DNA of 35,819 nucleotides from assembly GCA_004173355.1 (NCBI GenBank), contig SEAD01000038.1, forward strand, positions 1 through 35,819. Direction: 5' to 3'. Below, one piece after another: positions 8,457 to 17,757 of the stretch (the first letter of the stretch is position 1; the number at the start of each line of letters is the position of its first letter). The translations under genes and the position numbers were made by a program. The notes beneath the pieces were generated by a model. The model did no database searches, was not told where the DNA came from, and was given only the letters and a program-made list of their open reading frames with translations. Source of the stretch: Chitinophagaceae bacterium (GTDB lineage Bacteria; Bacteroidota; Bacteroidia; Chitinophagales; Chitinophagaceae).

Positions 8457-8487
8457 GCCGGACCTGGGCTAATCAGGCCCACCCGGC
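8457..8487 (-). terminator. Possible intrinsic terminator after the SDR gene
   Basis: GCCGG at 8457-8461 pairs with CCGGC at 8483-8487, with an inner GGGC/GCCC pairing. On the minus strand the hairpin is followed by CCCTCTTTTAA, a modest U-run. It begins at the SDR stop codon and would separate the SDR unit from the helicase unit. Confidence 0.35.
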
Positions 8488-9323
8488 TATTTCTTCGGTG
8501 AATCCGCTGCGAGGGTATCAGCTTCCCAGGCATCAAAATCCCTGCGTAGTTCCTCGAGTTTGTTGCGGCCACCTTTCAATGCACCTGCCCCGAGCAGCAG
8601 GCGCAGCGGGGGTTCGGGGGAATTAACTGCCTTTATAATCGTTTTCGCGGCCATCAGCGGGTCTCCTGGCTGGTTACCACTGTAGCCCCGGATCGTCTGC
8701 TGGTTCTGGTGGGCGGATTCGGAATAATCATCAATCACGATTTTGCTGTTGTTGGCGGAGCGCCCTGCCCAGTCGGTCCGGAAGCCGCTTGGGGCAACCA
8801 CAATCACCTTTATCCCGAGATGTGCCGTTTCCTTTGCCAGTGCCTCGGAGTAACCGGTAACGGCAAATTTGCTGGCGTTGTAAAAACCGACTGCGGGGAA
8901 TGCCACGAGTCCGCCTATGGAGGAAATATTCACTACAACCCCGCTGCGTTGTTTACGCAGGATGGGCAGTACTTCTTTTGTAACAGCTGCCAGTCCGAAG
9001 AAATTGATTTCAAACATCCGCCTTACTTCCTCCTCCTCACTTTCCTCGATGGCACCGAAGTATCCGATACCGGCGTTGTTTACCAGGACATCGATCCTGC
9101 CAAAATGGGCATATGCCTTTTCCACTGCGGCTTTCACCTGCGCGGGATTGGTAACATCCAGCTGCACTGCCACGGAATTGCCCGGATAAGCGTCCACGAT
9201 ATCCGATATATCATTGGTGTTACGTGCGGTGACAACCACATTATCCCCGAGGGATAAAACTTCCTTTGCCAGTTCACGTCCAAAGCCGGTACTGCAACCG
9301 GTGATAAGCCATACTTTAGCCAT
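8487..9323 (-). CDS. Short-chain dehydrogenase/reductase (classical SDR)
   Basis: 278 residues from ATG 9323; the preceding in-frame codons have no SDR homology. Cofactor motif TGCSTGFG (residues 8-15), NNAG (82-85), Ser134/135 in NISSIGG, and catalytic Tyr148 and Lys152 (YNASK). Arg34 after the second strand (TARN) hints at NADP preference. The long C-terminal tail (SPEPPLRLLLGAGAL) is typical of a large uncharacterised SDR subgroup similar to retinol or 17-beta-hydroxysteroid dehydrogenases. The substrate is unknown. It is 55 bp downstream of nudK on the same strand, has no recognisable promoter of its own, and probably shares the nudK transcript. Confidence 0.9.
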   Translation of the reverse strand: MAKVWLITGCSTGFGRELAKEVLSLGDNVVVTARNTNDISDIVDAYPGNSVAVQLDVTNPAQVKAAVEKAYAHFGRIDVLVNNAGIGYFGAIEESEEEEVRRMFEINFFGLAAVTKEVLPILRKQRSGVVVNISSIGGLVAFPAVGFYNASKFAVTGYSEALAKETAHLGIKVIVVAPSGFRTDWAGRSANNSKIVIDDYSESAHQNQQTIRGYSGNQPGDPLMAAKTIIKAVNSPEPPLRLLLGAGALKGGRNKLEELRRDFDAWEADTLAADSPKK

Positions 9324-9378
9324 TGTTTTGTTTTTATGGGATACTAACACAGGCATTGGCTTTTGGTTGCGGAATAAC

Positions 9379-9957
9379 TCAGACGAGATTGGCAATTTTT
9401 GCATGCTGCAGGAGCAGCACCGTTTTTGCATCCCGGATCTCCCGCGTCCGGATCATGTCAAAAGCCTTGCTGAACGGGAGTTCCAGCACTTCAATATTTT
9501 CCTGTTCGGAAGCCAGTCCCCCGCCCTCCGTGACGCGCATATTTTCATCATATCCGGCAACGAATAAATGCAGGATCTCTGTGACTGAACCCGGTGACAT
9601 GTACGTCTCCATCACTTTTTCCACATCCAGTACGCGGAAGCCGGTCTCTTCTTCCGTTTCCCGGCGGATTTCTTCTTCCGGGTTGTCCCTGTCAAGCAGC
9701 CCCGCACAGGCTTCAATCATATATCCTTCGGTATTGCCGTTGATGTAGGTGGGCAGGCGAAACTGCCGGGTAAGGATAACCGTTCCTTTTTCCTTGTTGT
9801 AAAGCAGGATGGCCGCGCCATTGCCACGATCATAGGCCTCGCGGTACTGTGTCTCCCATTCACCATTCTTTTGCTGGATTTCAAACGTGTATTTCCAGAG
9901 TTTGTACCAGTTGGCGGAAAGTAATTCCTTGCTGATGTTTCGGATCCTGTCCTGCAT
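9379..9957 (-). CDS. nudK: NudK-like Nudix hydrolase (GDP-mannose pyrophosphatase type)
   Basis: 192 residues from ATG 9957, almost the same length as E. coli NudK (191). Long segments agree with the remembered NudK sequence: YDRGNGAAILLYN, TEGYMIEACAGLLD, YMSPGSVTEI and EIRDAKTVLLLQ. The Nudix box is the NudK variant, with Arg99-Glu100 and Glu103-Glu104 in RETEEETGF. E. coli NudK hydrolyses GDP-mannose to GMP and mannose-1-phosphate; related enzymes cleave ADP-ribose, so the substrate is probable but not certain. A longer in-frame extension upstream would overlap the divergent thuA-like gene and is rejected. Probably in an operon with the SDR. Confidence 0.85.
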   Translation of the reverse strand: MQDRIRNISKELLSANWYKLWKYTFEIQQKNGEWETQYREAYDRGNGAAILLYNKEKGTVILTRQFRLPTYINGNTEGYMIEACAGLLDRDNPEEEIRRETEEETGFRVLDVEKVMETYMSPGSVTEILHLFVAGYDENMRVTEGGGLASEQENIEVLELPFSKAFDMIRTREIRDAKTVLLLQHAKIANLV

Positions 9958-10005
9958 GATAAATGGAATATTTAGTGATAAATTTAGCGAGAATAAACTC
10001 CCGCA

Positions 10006-10029
10006 CACCGCATGAATGGGTGAGCGGTG
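10006..10029. repeat. Inverted repeat upstream of the ThuA-like gene
   Basis: CACCGC (10006-10011) and GCGGTG (10024-10029) form perfect 6-bp arms around a 12-base loop, ending 15 bases before the ATG at 10045. It is a possible operator or leader hairpin in the nudK/thuA-like divergent region. Confidence 0.3.
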
Positions 10030-10044
10030 AAAAATGATTGTAAA

Positions 10045-10881
10045 ATGATTCGTCTGATTCCTGCCGGCCTGCTGACCGTATTGTTCCTCTGCCACAGCAT
10101 CCATGTGTCCGCCCGGACTCCCGGACCGTTCCGCGCGATCGCTTTCTTCAAAGGGGTGAACGACCAGGCGCATATCAGTTTCGTACAGGAAGCAAATGAA
10201 TGGTTTGGCCGTCATATTGACTCTGCAATGTACGGGTATGATACCACCACGAACTGGGACAACCTCAACGATAGTTTTCTCCGTGATTACCAGGTGGTGT
10301 TATTCCTGGATGCCCGTCCCGATAAGCCCTCGCAACGCGAGGCCTTCCGGCGGTATATGGAACGGGGCGGTGCGTGGATGGGATTTCATTTCGCAGCCTT
10401 CGCACTGACACCTTCTTTATTTCCGCAGGACTGGGACTGGTACCACAATGAATTTTTAGGCTCGGGCAGTTATGTATCCAATACCTGGCGGCCCACTTCC
10501 GCGATCATTAAAATGGAAGGCAAAGGAGGGATGCAGACGCCGGATACATTCCATTCTGCCCCCAATGAATGGTATTGCTGGGAAAAAGACCTCCGCAAAA
10601 ATCCCGACATCCGGATCATCGCCAGTATTGATCCCCGCAGCTTCCCGCTGGGTACCGGTCCAAAACCCCATGAGATCTGGCAGGAAGGGTACTATCCCGT
10701 TATCTGGACCAACCGTAAGTACAGGATGGTTTATTTCAACATGGGCCACAATGATATTGACTATGAAGGCGGCACCAACCGGACCCTGTCAAAAACGTTT
10801 TCGGCCAGCCCGTTCCAGGCCCTCCTCACCCTCCGGCTCTTTTTACAGCTCGGGGACCCCGGCGGAAGCCCGCTGGAATAA
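10045..10881 (+). CDS. ThuA-like domain protein, secreted
   Basis: 278 residues from ATG 10045; a GTG at 10027 would add six charged residues before the signal peptide and is less likely. A Sec signal peptide (MIRLIPAGLLTVLFLCHS) is followed by a ThuA-like glutamine-amidotransferase-type fold (PF06283). Typical strings are FFKGVNDQAH, YQVVLFLDARPDKPSQREAFRRYM, GGAWMGFHFA and VIWTNRKYRMVYFNMGHND. ThuA domains occur with trehalose or other carbohydrate utilisation genes, but the catalytic role is not established, and there is no sugar operon beside it. It is probably periplasmic or exported. Confidence 0.85.
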   Translation: MIRLIPAGLLTVLFLCHSIHVSARTPGPFRAIAFFKGVNDQAHISFVQEANEWFGRHIDSAMYGYDTTTNWDNLNDSFLRDYQVVLFLDARPDKPSQREAFRRYMERGGAWMGFHFAAFALTPSLFPQDWDWYHNEFLGSGSYVSNTWRPTSAIIKMEGKGGMQTPDTFHSAPNEWYCWEKDLRKNPDIRIIASIDPRSFPLGTGPKPHEIWQEGYYPVIWTNRKYRMVYFNMGHNDIDYEGGTNRTLSKTFSASPFQALLTLRLFLQLGDPGGSPLE

Positions 10882-10949
10882 GGCGTTCATTGCGGGTGCT
10901 GGCAAATACCGGAAATCTTTTCTATTTTACCAGCCGAAACTACCGTCCC

Positions 10950-12545
10950 GTGAAAATCACCACTACTGCCGCTTTCCTGTTCCTGGGCATTTTTGTAAGC
11001 GCCCAGCCCGCTCCCGATTCGCTCGTCGAACAGACCGAACACCTTATCAAACCTGGTACCGTTGTAAAAATTGAGAACCTCGGACCGATGATCAATACCG
11101 AGTTCGCCGAGCTGCGACCAACCGTATCTGCCGATGGCAACCTGTTGTTTTTTATCTGCGAAGACCATCCCTACAACACCAAATACAAATCAGTCCGAAA
11201 CTCACAGGATATCTGGTATGCCGAGCGCGACAGCTTTGGCAAATGGGGAGAGGCAATGCACCTGCCCTATCCGCTGAATACCTATCACTACAATGCAGTG
11301 TACTGGATTTCCCCGGATAACAACCGGATCCTCATCCGTAATGCATTTATCGATGGTGATTATGTGGGCAATGGAGTGAGTCTCTGCAACCGGCTTCGTA
11401 ATGGCAACTGGAGCAAACCGCAGATGCTGAAAATAAAAAACTACAATAAGTACGACCGGGGCCGCCAGACCGGGGCTACGATGGCACATGACGGAAAGAC
11501 GCTTTTACTTTATATGAGTACCGAAGCAGGTGGTTACAATAATGATATTTATGTCTGCTTCCTCGAAGGGGGCGACTACTGGACTGAACCAAAAAGCCTG
11601 GGTAAAAAAATAAACCTGCCAAAGTTTAATGAGATCACCCCTTATCTCGCATCGGATGGCGAGACACTTTATTTCAGCAGCGACCGCCCGGGTGGTTTTG
11701 GGGATAATGATATCTGGATGTCCAGGCGGCTCGACAGTACCTGGCAGAAATGGTCAGACCCGGTGAACCTCGGTGAGCCGATCAACAGTGCAGACTGGGA
11801 TGCATTTTTCACACTGGATGCCGGTGGGGAATATGCCTATCTCACCAGTAATGCCGGCGAGTATGGGGAGAGTGATATCGTGCGGGTAAAACTGCTCGAG
11901 AAGGAAAAACCAAACCCGGTGGTGATGGTCACGGGTAATGTGTACAACGCCAAAACGCAACAACCCATCGGTGCATCGCTGTTGTATGAAATCCTTCCGG
12001 ATGGCGAGATTGCGGGGAATGCGCTGTCAAACGCCTATGATGGTTCGTTTAAAATTGTATTGCCGTATGACCGCAACTACAGCATCCGCGCGACGGCGGA
12101 TAAATTCTTCGCACAATCCGAAAACCTGAACCTGGATTCACTGGTAAAAGCCGGTCACCGCGAGATCCACAAAGACCTGTACCTCGTGCCGATTGAGATC
12201 GGTCAGGTAGTACGTCTCAACAATGTATTTTTTGATTTTGACAAATGGGATCTCCGTGCCGAGTCACACCTTGAACTCGACCGGGTGGTCAAACTCATGA
12301 ATGAGAATCCGGCAATCGTGATTGAGATGAGTGCACATACCGACAGCCGCGGGTCGGATGACTATAACTTCAAACTCAGTGATAACCGTGCACGCTCGGT
12401 AATGGAGTATATCCTTTCCCGTGGTATCGACCCGTCGAGGATAACATCAAAAGGCTATGGCGAAACCAAACCTGTTGTAGAAAATGATACAGATGAAAAC
12501 CGCCAGCTCAACCGCCGCGTTGAATTCACGATCCTGAAAAACTAA
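10950..12545 (+). CDS. OmpA-family outer-membrane protein with PD40 propeller and C-terminal peptidoglycan-binding domain
   Basis: 531 residues from a GTG at 10950, chosen because it starts a clean signal peptide ([18 protein letters not shown]) and no ATG precedes the mature protein. The N-terminal half contains PD40/WD40-like beta-propeller blades ([49 protein letters not shown]). A carboxypeptidase-regulatory-like beta-sandwich follows ([16 protein letters not shown]). The last 95 residues are an OmpA domain with [23 protein letters not shown] and [13 protein letters not shown], including the Asp and Arg that bind diaminopimelate in peptidoglycan. It probably tethers the outer membrane to the wall; propeller-bearing homologues occur in gliding/type IX secretion contexts, but no such genes are nearby. 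Confidence 0.88.
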   Translation: MKITTTAAFLFLGIFVSAQPAPDSLVEQTEHLIKPGTVVKIENLGPMINTEFAELRPTVSADGNLLFFICEDHPYNTKYKSVRNSQDIWYAERDSFGKWGEAMHLPYPLNTYHYNAVYWISPDNNRILIRNAFIDGDYVGNGVSLCNRLRNGNWSKPQMLKIKNYNKYDRGRQTGATMAHDGKTLLLYMSTEAGGYNNDIYVCFLEGGDYWTEPKSLGKKINLPKFNEITPYLASDGETLYFSSDRPGGFGDNDIWMSRRLDSTWQKWSDPVNLGEPINSADWDAFFTLDAGGEYAYLTSNAGEYGESDIVRVKLLEKEKPNPVVMVTGNVYNAKTQQPIGASLLYEILPDGEIAGNALSNAYDGSFKIVLPYDRNYSIRATADKFFAQSENLNLDSLVKAGHREIHKDLYLVPIEIGQVVRLNNVFFDFDKWDLRAESHLELDRVVKLMNENPAIVIEMSAHTDSRGSDDYNFKLSDNRARSVMEYILSRGIDPSRITSKGYGETKPVVENDTDENRQLNRRVEFTILKN

Positions 12546-14203
12546 TAACCCAATTTAGCAACAAGATCGAGGTCATGTTTCGCAGCTGTTTCCTTTGCCA
12601 GATCATACCCTGCATCCGCATGCCTGATCACACCCATACCCGGGTCGTTTCGCAGCACACGCGCCAGGCGGGCCTCCGCTTCGGGGGTGCCATCGGCAAC
12701 GATTACCATACCTGCATGGATACTGTATCCCATGCCCACACCACCGCCGTGGTGAAGGCTCACCCAGCTTGCGCCGCCGGCGGTGTTGACCAATGCATTC
12801 AGCACCGGCCAGTCAGCCACGGCATCGCTGCCATCCAGCATGGCTTCTGTTTCCCGGTTGGGTGAAGCAACGGAGCCGGTATCCAGGTGGTCGCGACCGA
12901 TTACGATCGGTGCTTTCACTTTTCCATCCCGCACAAGGTCATTGAATGCCTTCCCCGCTTTTTCCCGCTCACCCTGTCCCAGCCAGCAGATGCGGGCCGG
13001 CAATCCCTGGAAAGCGATCTTTTCCTTTGCCAGTCGCAGCCAGCGTTGCAATCCGCTGTTATCCGGAAACAGCTTACTGATCACCTCATCCGTCACCGCA
13101 ATGTCCGCAGGATCACCACTGAGCGCAGCCCAGCGGAATGGTCCTTTCCCTTCACAGAATAACGGGCGGATATATTCGGGTACGAAGCCGGGAATGTTGA
13201 ATGCTTCAGACACCCCGTTTTCCTGTGCGCGTGCGCGGATATTGTTGCCATAGTCGAAAGTGATTGCTCCACGCGATTGTAATGCCAGCATCAGTTGCAC
13301 ATGTCTTGCCATGGAGTTGTTGGCATACACGAGGTACTGCGGAGCATCCGATGCGCGGAGTTCACGCGCTTCTTCTTCGGATACATCATGCGGCCAGTAC
13401 CCGATCAGCGGATCATGTGCAGAGGTCTGGTCGGTCAGTGTATCCGGTATGATGTTTCGTTCGAGCAGCCGTTCGAGCAGGTGCACGGCGTTGCAGTGTA
13501 CCCCGATGGAGAGGGTCTCGCCATTTTGTTTTGCAAGGACCGCCCGATCGATGGCTTCATCGATGTCGTTGATTTTGAGATCAAGGTATTTTGTTTCCAG
13601 TCGTTTATCGATACGCCATTCTTCCACTTCTGCTATTAATGCAACGCCTTCGTTCATAGTGATGGCCAGCGGTTGTGCACCACCCATACCACCAAGTCCC
13701 GCGGTTACATTGAGTGTACCTTTGAGTGTCCCGTTGAAGTGTTTGACCGCTGCGGCACCATAGGTTTCGTAGGTACCCTGTACGATGCCCTGCGACCCGA
13801 TATAGATCCATGAACCCGCAGTCATCTGGCCATACATCATAAGGCCCTTTTTTTCCAGCTCCGCGAAATGATCCCATGTAGCCCATTTCGGTACCAGTTG
13901 TGAATTGCTGATCAATACCCGCGGCGCATCCGGATGTGTGCGGAGCATGGCCACTGGTTTGCCCGACTGCACCAGCAGTGTTTCGTCATTTTGTAATTGT
14001 TTCAGTGCCGCCAGGATTTTATCCAGCGAATCAAAATTCCTTGCTGCTTTACCGCGCCCGCCGTATACAATCAGGTCTTCCGGTCGTTCTGCCACCTGTG
14101 GATCGAGATTGTTCAGGAGCATGCGATAGGCCGCTTCCTGGATCCATCCTTTGCAATTCAGTTTGCTGCCGGTTGGCGTTTTGTATTTTACCGGATCGTA
14201 CAT
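12542..14203 (-). CDS. hutU: Urocanate hydratase (urocanase)
   Basis: 553 residues, the standard length of HutU. It converts urocanate to imidazolone propionate in histidine degradation, using tightly bound NAD+. Family signatures are clear: [12 protein letters not shown] near the N-terminus, [12 protein letters not shown] in the NAD domain, [15 protein letters not shown], and [17 protein letters not shown] near the C-terminus. ATG 14203 is chosen; a TTG 30 bases upstream would add ten residues inside hutH. It follows hutH with a 10-base gap, so the two form one operon. Its TAG overlaps the TAA of the convergent OmpA gene by 4 bp. hutI and hutG are not adjacent. Confidence 0.96.
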   Translation of the reverse strand: MYDPVKYKTPTGSKLNCKGWIQEAAYRMLLNNLDPQVAERPEDLIVYGGRGKAARNFDSLDKILAALKQLQNDETLLVQSGKPVAMLRTHPDAPRVLISNSQLVPKWATWDHFAELEKKGLMMYGQMTAGSWIYIGSQGIVQGTYETYGAAAVKHFNGTLKGTLNVTAGLGGMGGAQPLAITMNEGVALIAEVEEWRIDKRLETKYLDLKINDIDEAIDRAVLAKQNGETLSIGVHCNAVHLLERLLERNIIPDTLTDQTSAHDPLIGYWPHDVSEEEARELRASDAPQYLVYANNSMARHVQLMLALQSRGAITFDYGNNIRARAQENGVSEAFNIPGFVPEYIRPLFCEGKGPFRWAALSGDPADIAVTDEVISKLFPDNSGLQRWLRLAKEKIAFQGLPARICWLGQGEREKAGKAFNDLVRDGKVKAPIVIGRDHLDTGSVASPNRETEAMLDGSDAVADWPVLNALVNTAGGASWVSLHHGGGVGMGYSIHAGMVIVADGTPEAEARLARVLRNDPGMGVIRHADAGYDLAKETAAKHDLDLVAKLGY

Positions 14204-14213
14204 ATGATTTCGT

Positions 14214-15776
14214 TTAATAGGAGAATTGTTCAAAGCCCTGATCGAGTAGCATACCGGACTGGTCGCAGAATGATTTCACTTTACCGACAAATGAAAAGTC
14301 CTTGATCATGGTGGCCACGGTTTGTATATCGTCGCCAAAAATCCGGTCTTCTTCCGCGAAGCCAACCTTTTCGCGCACGGTCTGGTGGGCGAATTCAAGG
14401 ATCGCGCTGCTTTTGAACGGACGCCGGAATTCGATGGCCTGGCAGGCACTCAGTAACTCGATCGCCTGGATGTATTCGAGATTGTCGAGTACGGTATTCA
14501 GTTTACGGCCGCTGATACTGCCCATGCTTACATGGTCTTCCTGCCCCAGTGAAGTCGGGATACTATCTGCACTCGCGGGGAAACAAAGTGTTTTGTTTTC
14601 CGTAACGAGCGCGGCTGTTGTGTATTGCGGGATCATGAATCCGCTGTTGAGTCCCACATCACTCATCAGCAACATGGGCAATCCCCATTTGCCTTCCAGC
14701 AATAGGTAGCAACGCCTGTCGGCGATATTACCCAGTTCGGCCGCCGCGAAGCAGGCATAATCGAGTGGCAATGCCAGGGGTTGTCCATGGAAATTACCTC
14801 CGCTGATGGTATCGGTAGCCGAGAAGATGATGGGGTTGTCGGTCACTGAATTTAGCTCCGTCTCCACCAGTTCGCTGAGATGCAGCCAGGCATTCCGCGA
14901 AGCTCCGTGTACCTGTGGCATACAGCGCAGGCTGTACGGATCCTGTACACGCCCGCAATCGATATGGCTCTGCATGATTGCCGAATCGCGGAGCAGCAGG
15001 CGGAGACGTTGTGCCACCAGTTTATTCCCCGCATAGGGCCGGAGGTTGTGCAGTCGTTCATCGAATGGCGAGTCGGTACCCGTAAGTGATTCAAGGGTCA
15101 TTGCACCGATGATGTCTGCCGCATCGAGACAGTTATGGAATCGCTGTACTGCCTTGACTGCGTAGGCCAGGATGAACTGGGTACCGTTGATCAGTGCCAG
15201 GCCCTCCTTCGGGCCGAGATTTACTGGCTGAAGCCCATGTTCCGCAAGGATCGCAGCGGTATTCTTTGTTTCGTTTTTATAATTGCAGGTTCCAAGTCCG
15301 ATCAGTGGCAGGAAGAGATGGGCAAGTGGTGCAAGATCTCCCGATGCGCCCACGCTGCCTTTTTCCGGGACCACCGGGATGATATCATTTTCAATATGCC
15401 ACAGGATTCGTTCCAATGTTGACAGCTGGATACCTGAGTATCCCTGTGCAAGTGCATGCACCTTTGTGATCAGCATCAGTTTGGCGATCTCCGGCGGAAT
15501 CGGATTGCCCACACCTACGCTATGGCTTTGCAGGATTTTGTATTGGAGTGTAGCAGTATCTTCTTCAGAGATGGGTTTGTTCGCCAGGATCCCGAAGCCG
15601 GTATTCACGCCATAGACGGTGCGGTTGGTGCTGACTATTTCGCGCACCTGCCGTTCCGACTCCAGGATTTTTTCCCGCGCAGTGGCGGAAAGTTCTCCTT
15701 TGATTGCACCCTTGGCGATGGCGATAGCGACCGAGCTGGTCAGGTGACCGATGCCGTATTGGAAATTCTTACTCAT
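14214..15776 (-). CDS. hutH: Histidine ammonia-lyase
   Basis: 520 residues, matching HutH. It removes ammonia from L-histidine to give urocanate. The Ala144-Ser145-Gly146 triad in [11 protein letters not shown] forms the MIO electrophile. Tyr55 in YGVNTGFG is the catalytic base, and His85 in LQSHSVGVG is the position that selects histidine over tyrosine or phenylalanine. First gene of a hutH-hutU operon. A promoter of Bacteroidota type (TTG, 19 bp, TTAATTTG) lies just upstream. No Hut regulator is adjacent. Confidence 0.96.
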   Translation of the reverse strand: MSKNFQYGIGHLTSSVAIAIAKGAIKGELSATAREKILESERQVREIVSTNRTVYGVNTGFGILANKPISEEDTATLQYKILQSHSVGVGNPIPPEIAKLMLITKVHALAQGYSGIQLSTLERILWHIENDIIPVVPEKGSVGASGDLAPLAHLFLPLIGLGTCNYKNETKNTAAILAEHGLQPVNLGPKEGLALINGTQFILAYAVKAVQRFHNCLDAADIIGAMTLESLTGTDSPFDERLHNLRPYAGNKLVAQRLRLLLRDSAIMQSHIDCGRVQDPYSLRCMPQVHGASRNAWLHLSELVETELNSVTDNPIIFSATDTISGGNFHGQPLALPLDYACFAAAELGNIADRRCYLLLEGKWGLPMLLMSDVGLNSGFMIPQYTTAALVTENKTLCFPASADSIPTSLGQEDHVSMGSISGRKLNTVLDNLEYIQAIELLSACQAIEFRRPFKSSAILEFAHQTVREKVGFAEEDRIFGDDIQTVATMIKDFSFVGKVKSFCDQSGMLLDQGFEQFSY

Positions 15777-15793
15777 AGGCTGATTCAGGCATG

Positions 15794-15823
15794 CAAATTA
15801 AGGGTATGGCGATTAAGGGCCAA
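15794..15823 (-). promoter_or_regulatory. Promoter of the hutHU operon
   Basis: On the minus strand TTG (15821-15823) is separated by 19 bases from TTAATTTG (15794-15801), one mismatch from TAnnTTTG. The ATG of hutH is 17 bases further. Spacing equals the Bacteroidota -33/-7 optimum. It begins only 7 bases after the stop codon of the upstream SDR. Confidence 0.5.
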
Positions 15824-15830
15824 GAACAGC

Positions 15831-16574
15831 TTAACCCAGTGACATGCCGCCGTCCATCACGAGTTCGGCACCGGTGGTAAATTTCGCTGCGTCGGAACTG
15901 AGATAGACCACCATGGAGGCGACATCTGCCGCGTGACCCATTGTTTTCAACGGAATAACATTTACCAGGTGTTCGGTAATTGCCGGGATGGAAGCCGCGT
16001 CCAGCCCCATTTTGCTGAGAATGCCGGTGTCTGTCGGACCCGGACTCACGGCGTTTACGCGGATCCTGCGCGGGGCAAGTTCAACCGCTGCGGTTTTCAT
16101 AATTCCATTCAATGCCATTTTCCCCGAAGCGTAAACAGCTGAACCGGCCCGGATCATGCTTGCCGTATTGGAAGAAAGGAACACCACCGAAGCGCCGTCG
16201 GAAAGGATCGGTATAAAACGACTCAACGTGAAGAACGCCCCCCTTACGTTGATGTCCATGATCCTGTCGTACCCTTCTTCCGTTGCATCCGCTATTGTTG
16301 ATACACCCGCAACACCGGCGTTGATGAACAAAACATCCACCTGGCCGTATTTTTCTTTTATGGTGGCCACGAGTTGCCCGGTGTCGGCAACTTTTGACTG
16401 GTCAGCGAGGTACGCATCCACCCCGAGTTCCCTTGCCGCTGTATCAAGCACTTCCTTCCGGCGACCCGTGATAATTACCTTCGCTCCCCTGTCGCTGAAT
16501 TCCTTTGCCGTTGCGTAACCGATGCCACTGGTACCACCGGTCACGACAACAATTTTGTTAGTGAAATTTTCCAT
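15831..16574 (-). CDS. Short-chain dehydrogenase/reductase divergent from HxlR regulator
   Basis: 247 residues from ATG 16574, a typical classical SDR length. TGGTSGIG occupies residues 12-19, NAG lies at 85-87, and the active site is Ser135/136 with Tyr148 and Lys152 (YASGK). The family ending DGGMSLG is present. Arg38-Arg39 after the second strand (TGRRKE) suggests NADPH use. The substrate is not identifiable. It is divergent from the HxlR-family gene across 79 bp containing two -7 boxes and an inverted repeat. HxlR regulators often control such a neighbouring quinone or aldehyde reductase, so control by the neighbour is likely but inferred. Confidence 0.92.
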   Translation of the reverse strand: MENFTNKIVVVTGGTSGIGYATAKEFSDRGAKVIITGRRKEVLDTAARELGVDAYLADQSKVADTGQLVATIKEKYGQVDVLFINAGVAGVSTIADATEEGYDRIMDINVRGAFFTLSRFIPILSDGASVVFLSSNTASMIRAGSAVYASGKMALNGIMKTAAVELAPRRIRVNAVSPGPTDTGILSKMGLDAASIPAITEHLVNVIPLKTMGHAADVASMVVYLSSDAAKFTTGAELVMDGGMSLG

Positions 16575-16583
16575 GTTTATAAT

Positions 16584-16643
16584 TTTGGCAAAACTAAACC
16601 GGCATTGGTATAACTTTGTAACCAGTATCACGGAGTATACCAA
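16584..16643. promoter_or_regulatory. Divergent promoter/operator region of SDR and HxlR genes
   Basis: Rightward: TTTG at 16584-16587 and a perfect -7 box TAACTTTG at 16611-16618, 23 bases apart. Leftward: TAGTTTTG on the minus strand at 16589-16596, 14 bases before the SDR start. A perfect 8-bp inverted repeat TTGGTATA (16605-16612) / TATACCAA (16636-16643) overlaps the rightward -7 box and brackets its predicted transcription start. This is where a dimeric winged-helix regulator such as the HxlR protein would be expected to bind. Confidence 0.55.
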
Positions 16644-16653
16644 AATAGATTTT

Positions 16654-17004
16654 ATGTTACGCGACCAGAAGAAAGAAGTGCAGGCGTTGCAGGACACGAT
16701 TTATGTACTGGGTGGGAAATGGAGACTACCGATTATCAATTCCATCTGTAATGGCAATCACCGGTTCAGGGAAATCGAGCGGAGTATTCCGGGTATTACC
16801 ACCAGGATGCTTTCCCGCGAATTGAAGCTGATGGAGATAAATGATATCCTGCGGCGGACCCTGGATCCCGACGCACCGGGGCAGGTACGGTATGAATCCA
16901 CTGAGTATTGTTTTTCATTCGGACCGGTCATTGCAGAAATGATCCGCTGGGGGACCGCCCATCGCAAACGGGTAATCAGCCAGCGTAAAAAAGAAGGAAT
17001 ATAA
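16654..17004 (+). CDS. HxlR family winged-helix transcriptional regulator
   Basis: 116 residues from ATG 16654; the preceding in-frame sequence overlaps the divergent SDR gene and is not part of the protein. The HxlR signature is clear: LGGKWRLPIIN, then HRFREIERSIPGITTRMLSREL as the recognition helix, and a beta-wing ending in YESTEY. Members bind as dimers to palindromic operators and often sense electrophiles or oxidants through cysteines. The N-terminal cysteine used by YodB/HypR is missing here, so the signal may differ. The SAM methyltransferase follows 8 bases downstream on the same transcript. Confidence 0.92.
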   Translation: MLRDQKKEVQALQDTIYVLGGKWRLPIINSICNGNHRFREIERSIPGITTRMLSRELKLMEINDILRRTLDPDAPGQVRYESTEYCFSFGPVIAEMIRWGTAHRKRVISQRKKEGI

Positions 17005-17012
17005 ATATAGTT

Positions 17013-17720
17013 ATGGCAAAATCAACTGTTGAGGAAATCAGGGAAAGGTTTGACAATGATGTGGAGCGCTTTTCGAACATGGATACCGGGCAGGTATCAA
17101 CGATTGATGCAACGATATCGCTGGAGCTGATTACCGAAGCAGCCAGGCGCATTGTGCCGCATGCGAAACAACTGCTCGATATCGGATGCGGTGCGGGCAA
17201 CTATACACTAAAGATGCTGGAGAAGCTGCCGTCACTGGACTGTACGTTGCTGGACCTCAGCAAACCCATGCTGGACCGGGCTTCCATGCGGGTGACCGCA
17301 TCATCTGCACTATCAGTCAACCTTGTGCATGCCGACCTGCGCGAGGCTGCCTTACCGGAAAACGGATTTGACATTATCCTTGCGGGTGCGGTGCTGCATC
17401 ATCTCCGTGATGACAGCGACTGGGAAACAGTGTTCGCGAAAATATTCCGTTTACTCCGTCCTGGCGGTTGTTTCATGATCTCAGATCTCGTTATCCAGGA
17501 ATCGGAGCTGATGACCGGATACACCTGGGAACGATATGGTGATTACCTTGAATCGGTGGCGGGAAAGGAATACCGGCAGAAAGTGCTTGATTATGTGGCA
17601 AAGGAAGATTCACCCCGTTCAGTCACTTACCAGCTTGACCTGATGAAATCCGTTGGATTCAGCCAGGTGGAGATCCTGCATAAGAATATGTGTTTTGCTG
17701 CGTTTGGGGGAATCAGGTAA
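17013..17720 (+). CDS. Class I SAM-dependent methyltransferase
   Basis: 235 residues. Motif I LLDIGCGAGNYT (about 54-65) and acidic Asp81 after the second strand (LLDLSKPMLDRA) form the S-adenosylmethionine pocket. Further motifs are HADLREAALPENGFDIILAG, the post-II helix HHLRDD, and FRLLRPGGCFMISDL. The fold resembles CmoA/UbiE-like small-molecule or tRNA-modifying methyltransferases, but no substrate signature is recognised. It is co-directional with the HxlR regulator, 8 bp away. Its stop runs straight into a hairpin terminator shared with the convergent tRNA gene. Confidence 0.88.
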   Translation: MAKSTVEEIRERFDNDVERFSNMDTGQVSTIDATISLELITEAARRIVPHAKQLLDIGCGAGNYTLKMLEKLPSLDCTLLDLSKPMLDRASMRVTASSALSVNLVHADLREAALPENGFDIILAGAVLHHLRDDSDWETVFAKIFRLLRPGGCFMISDLVIQESELMTGYTWERYGDYLESVAGKEYRQKVLDYVAKEDSPRSVTYQLDLMKSVGFSQVEILHKNMCFAAFGGIR

Positions 17721-17746
17721 AAAGGCCCCAGTTTCCTGGAGCCTTT
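17719..17746. terminator. Bidirectional intrinsic terminator
   Basis: AAAGGC-C-CCAG (17721-17731), loop TTTC, and CTGG-A-GCCTTT (17736-17746) form an 11-bp stem with one mismatch. The A-run before and T-run after give a U-tail on both strands. It serves the methyltransferase (plus) and tRNA-Arg (minus). Confidence 0.8.
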
Positions 17747-17757
17747 ACCTCTGATCG

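Noticed and set aside
8390-8572. N-terminal extension of the helicase by 61 residues
   Set aside because: The extension overlaps the SDR gene and carries no helicase homology, and an exact -7 box lies just before the internal ATG at 8389.
9958-10215. N-terminal extension of the NudK-like protein by 86 residues
   Set aside because: It overlaps the divergent ThuA-like gene, and the protein from ATG 9957 has the same length and start as E. coli NudK.
13260-13763. Long open frames on the plus strand opposite hutU and hutH
   Set aside because: They are antisense shadows of two unmistakable enzymes with complete family motifs.
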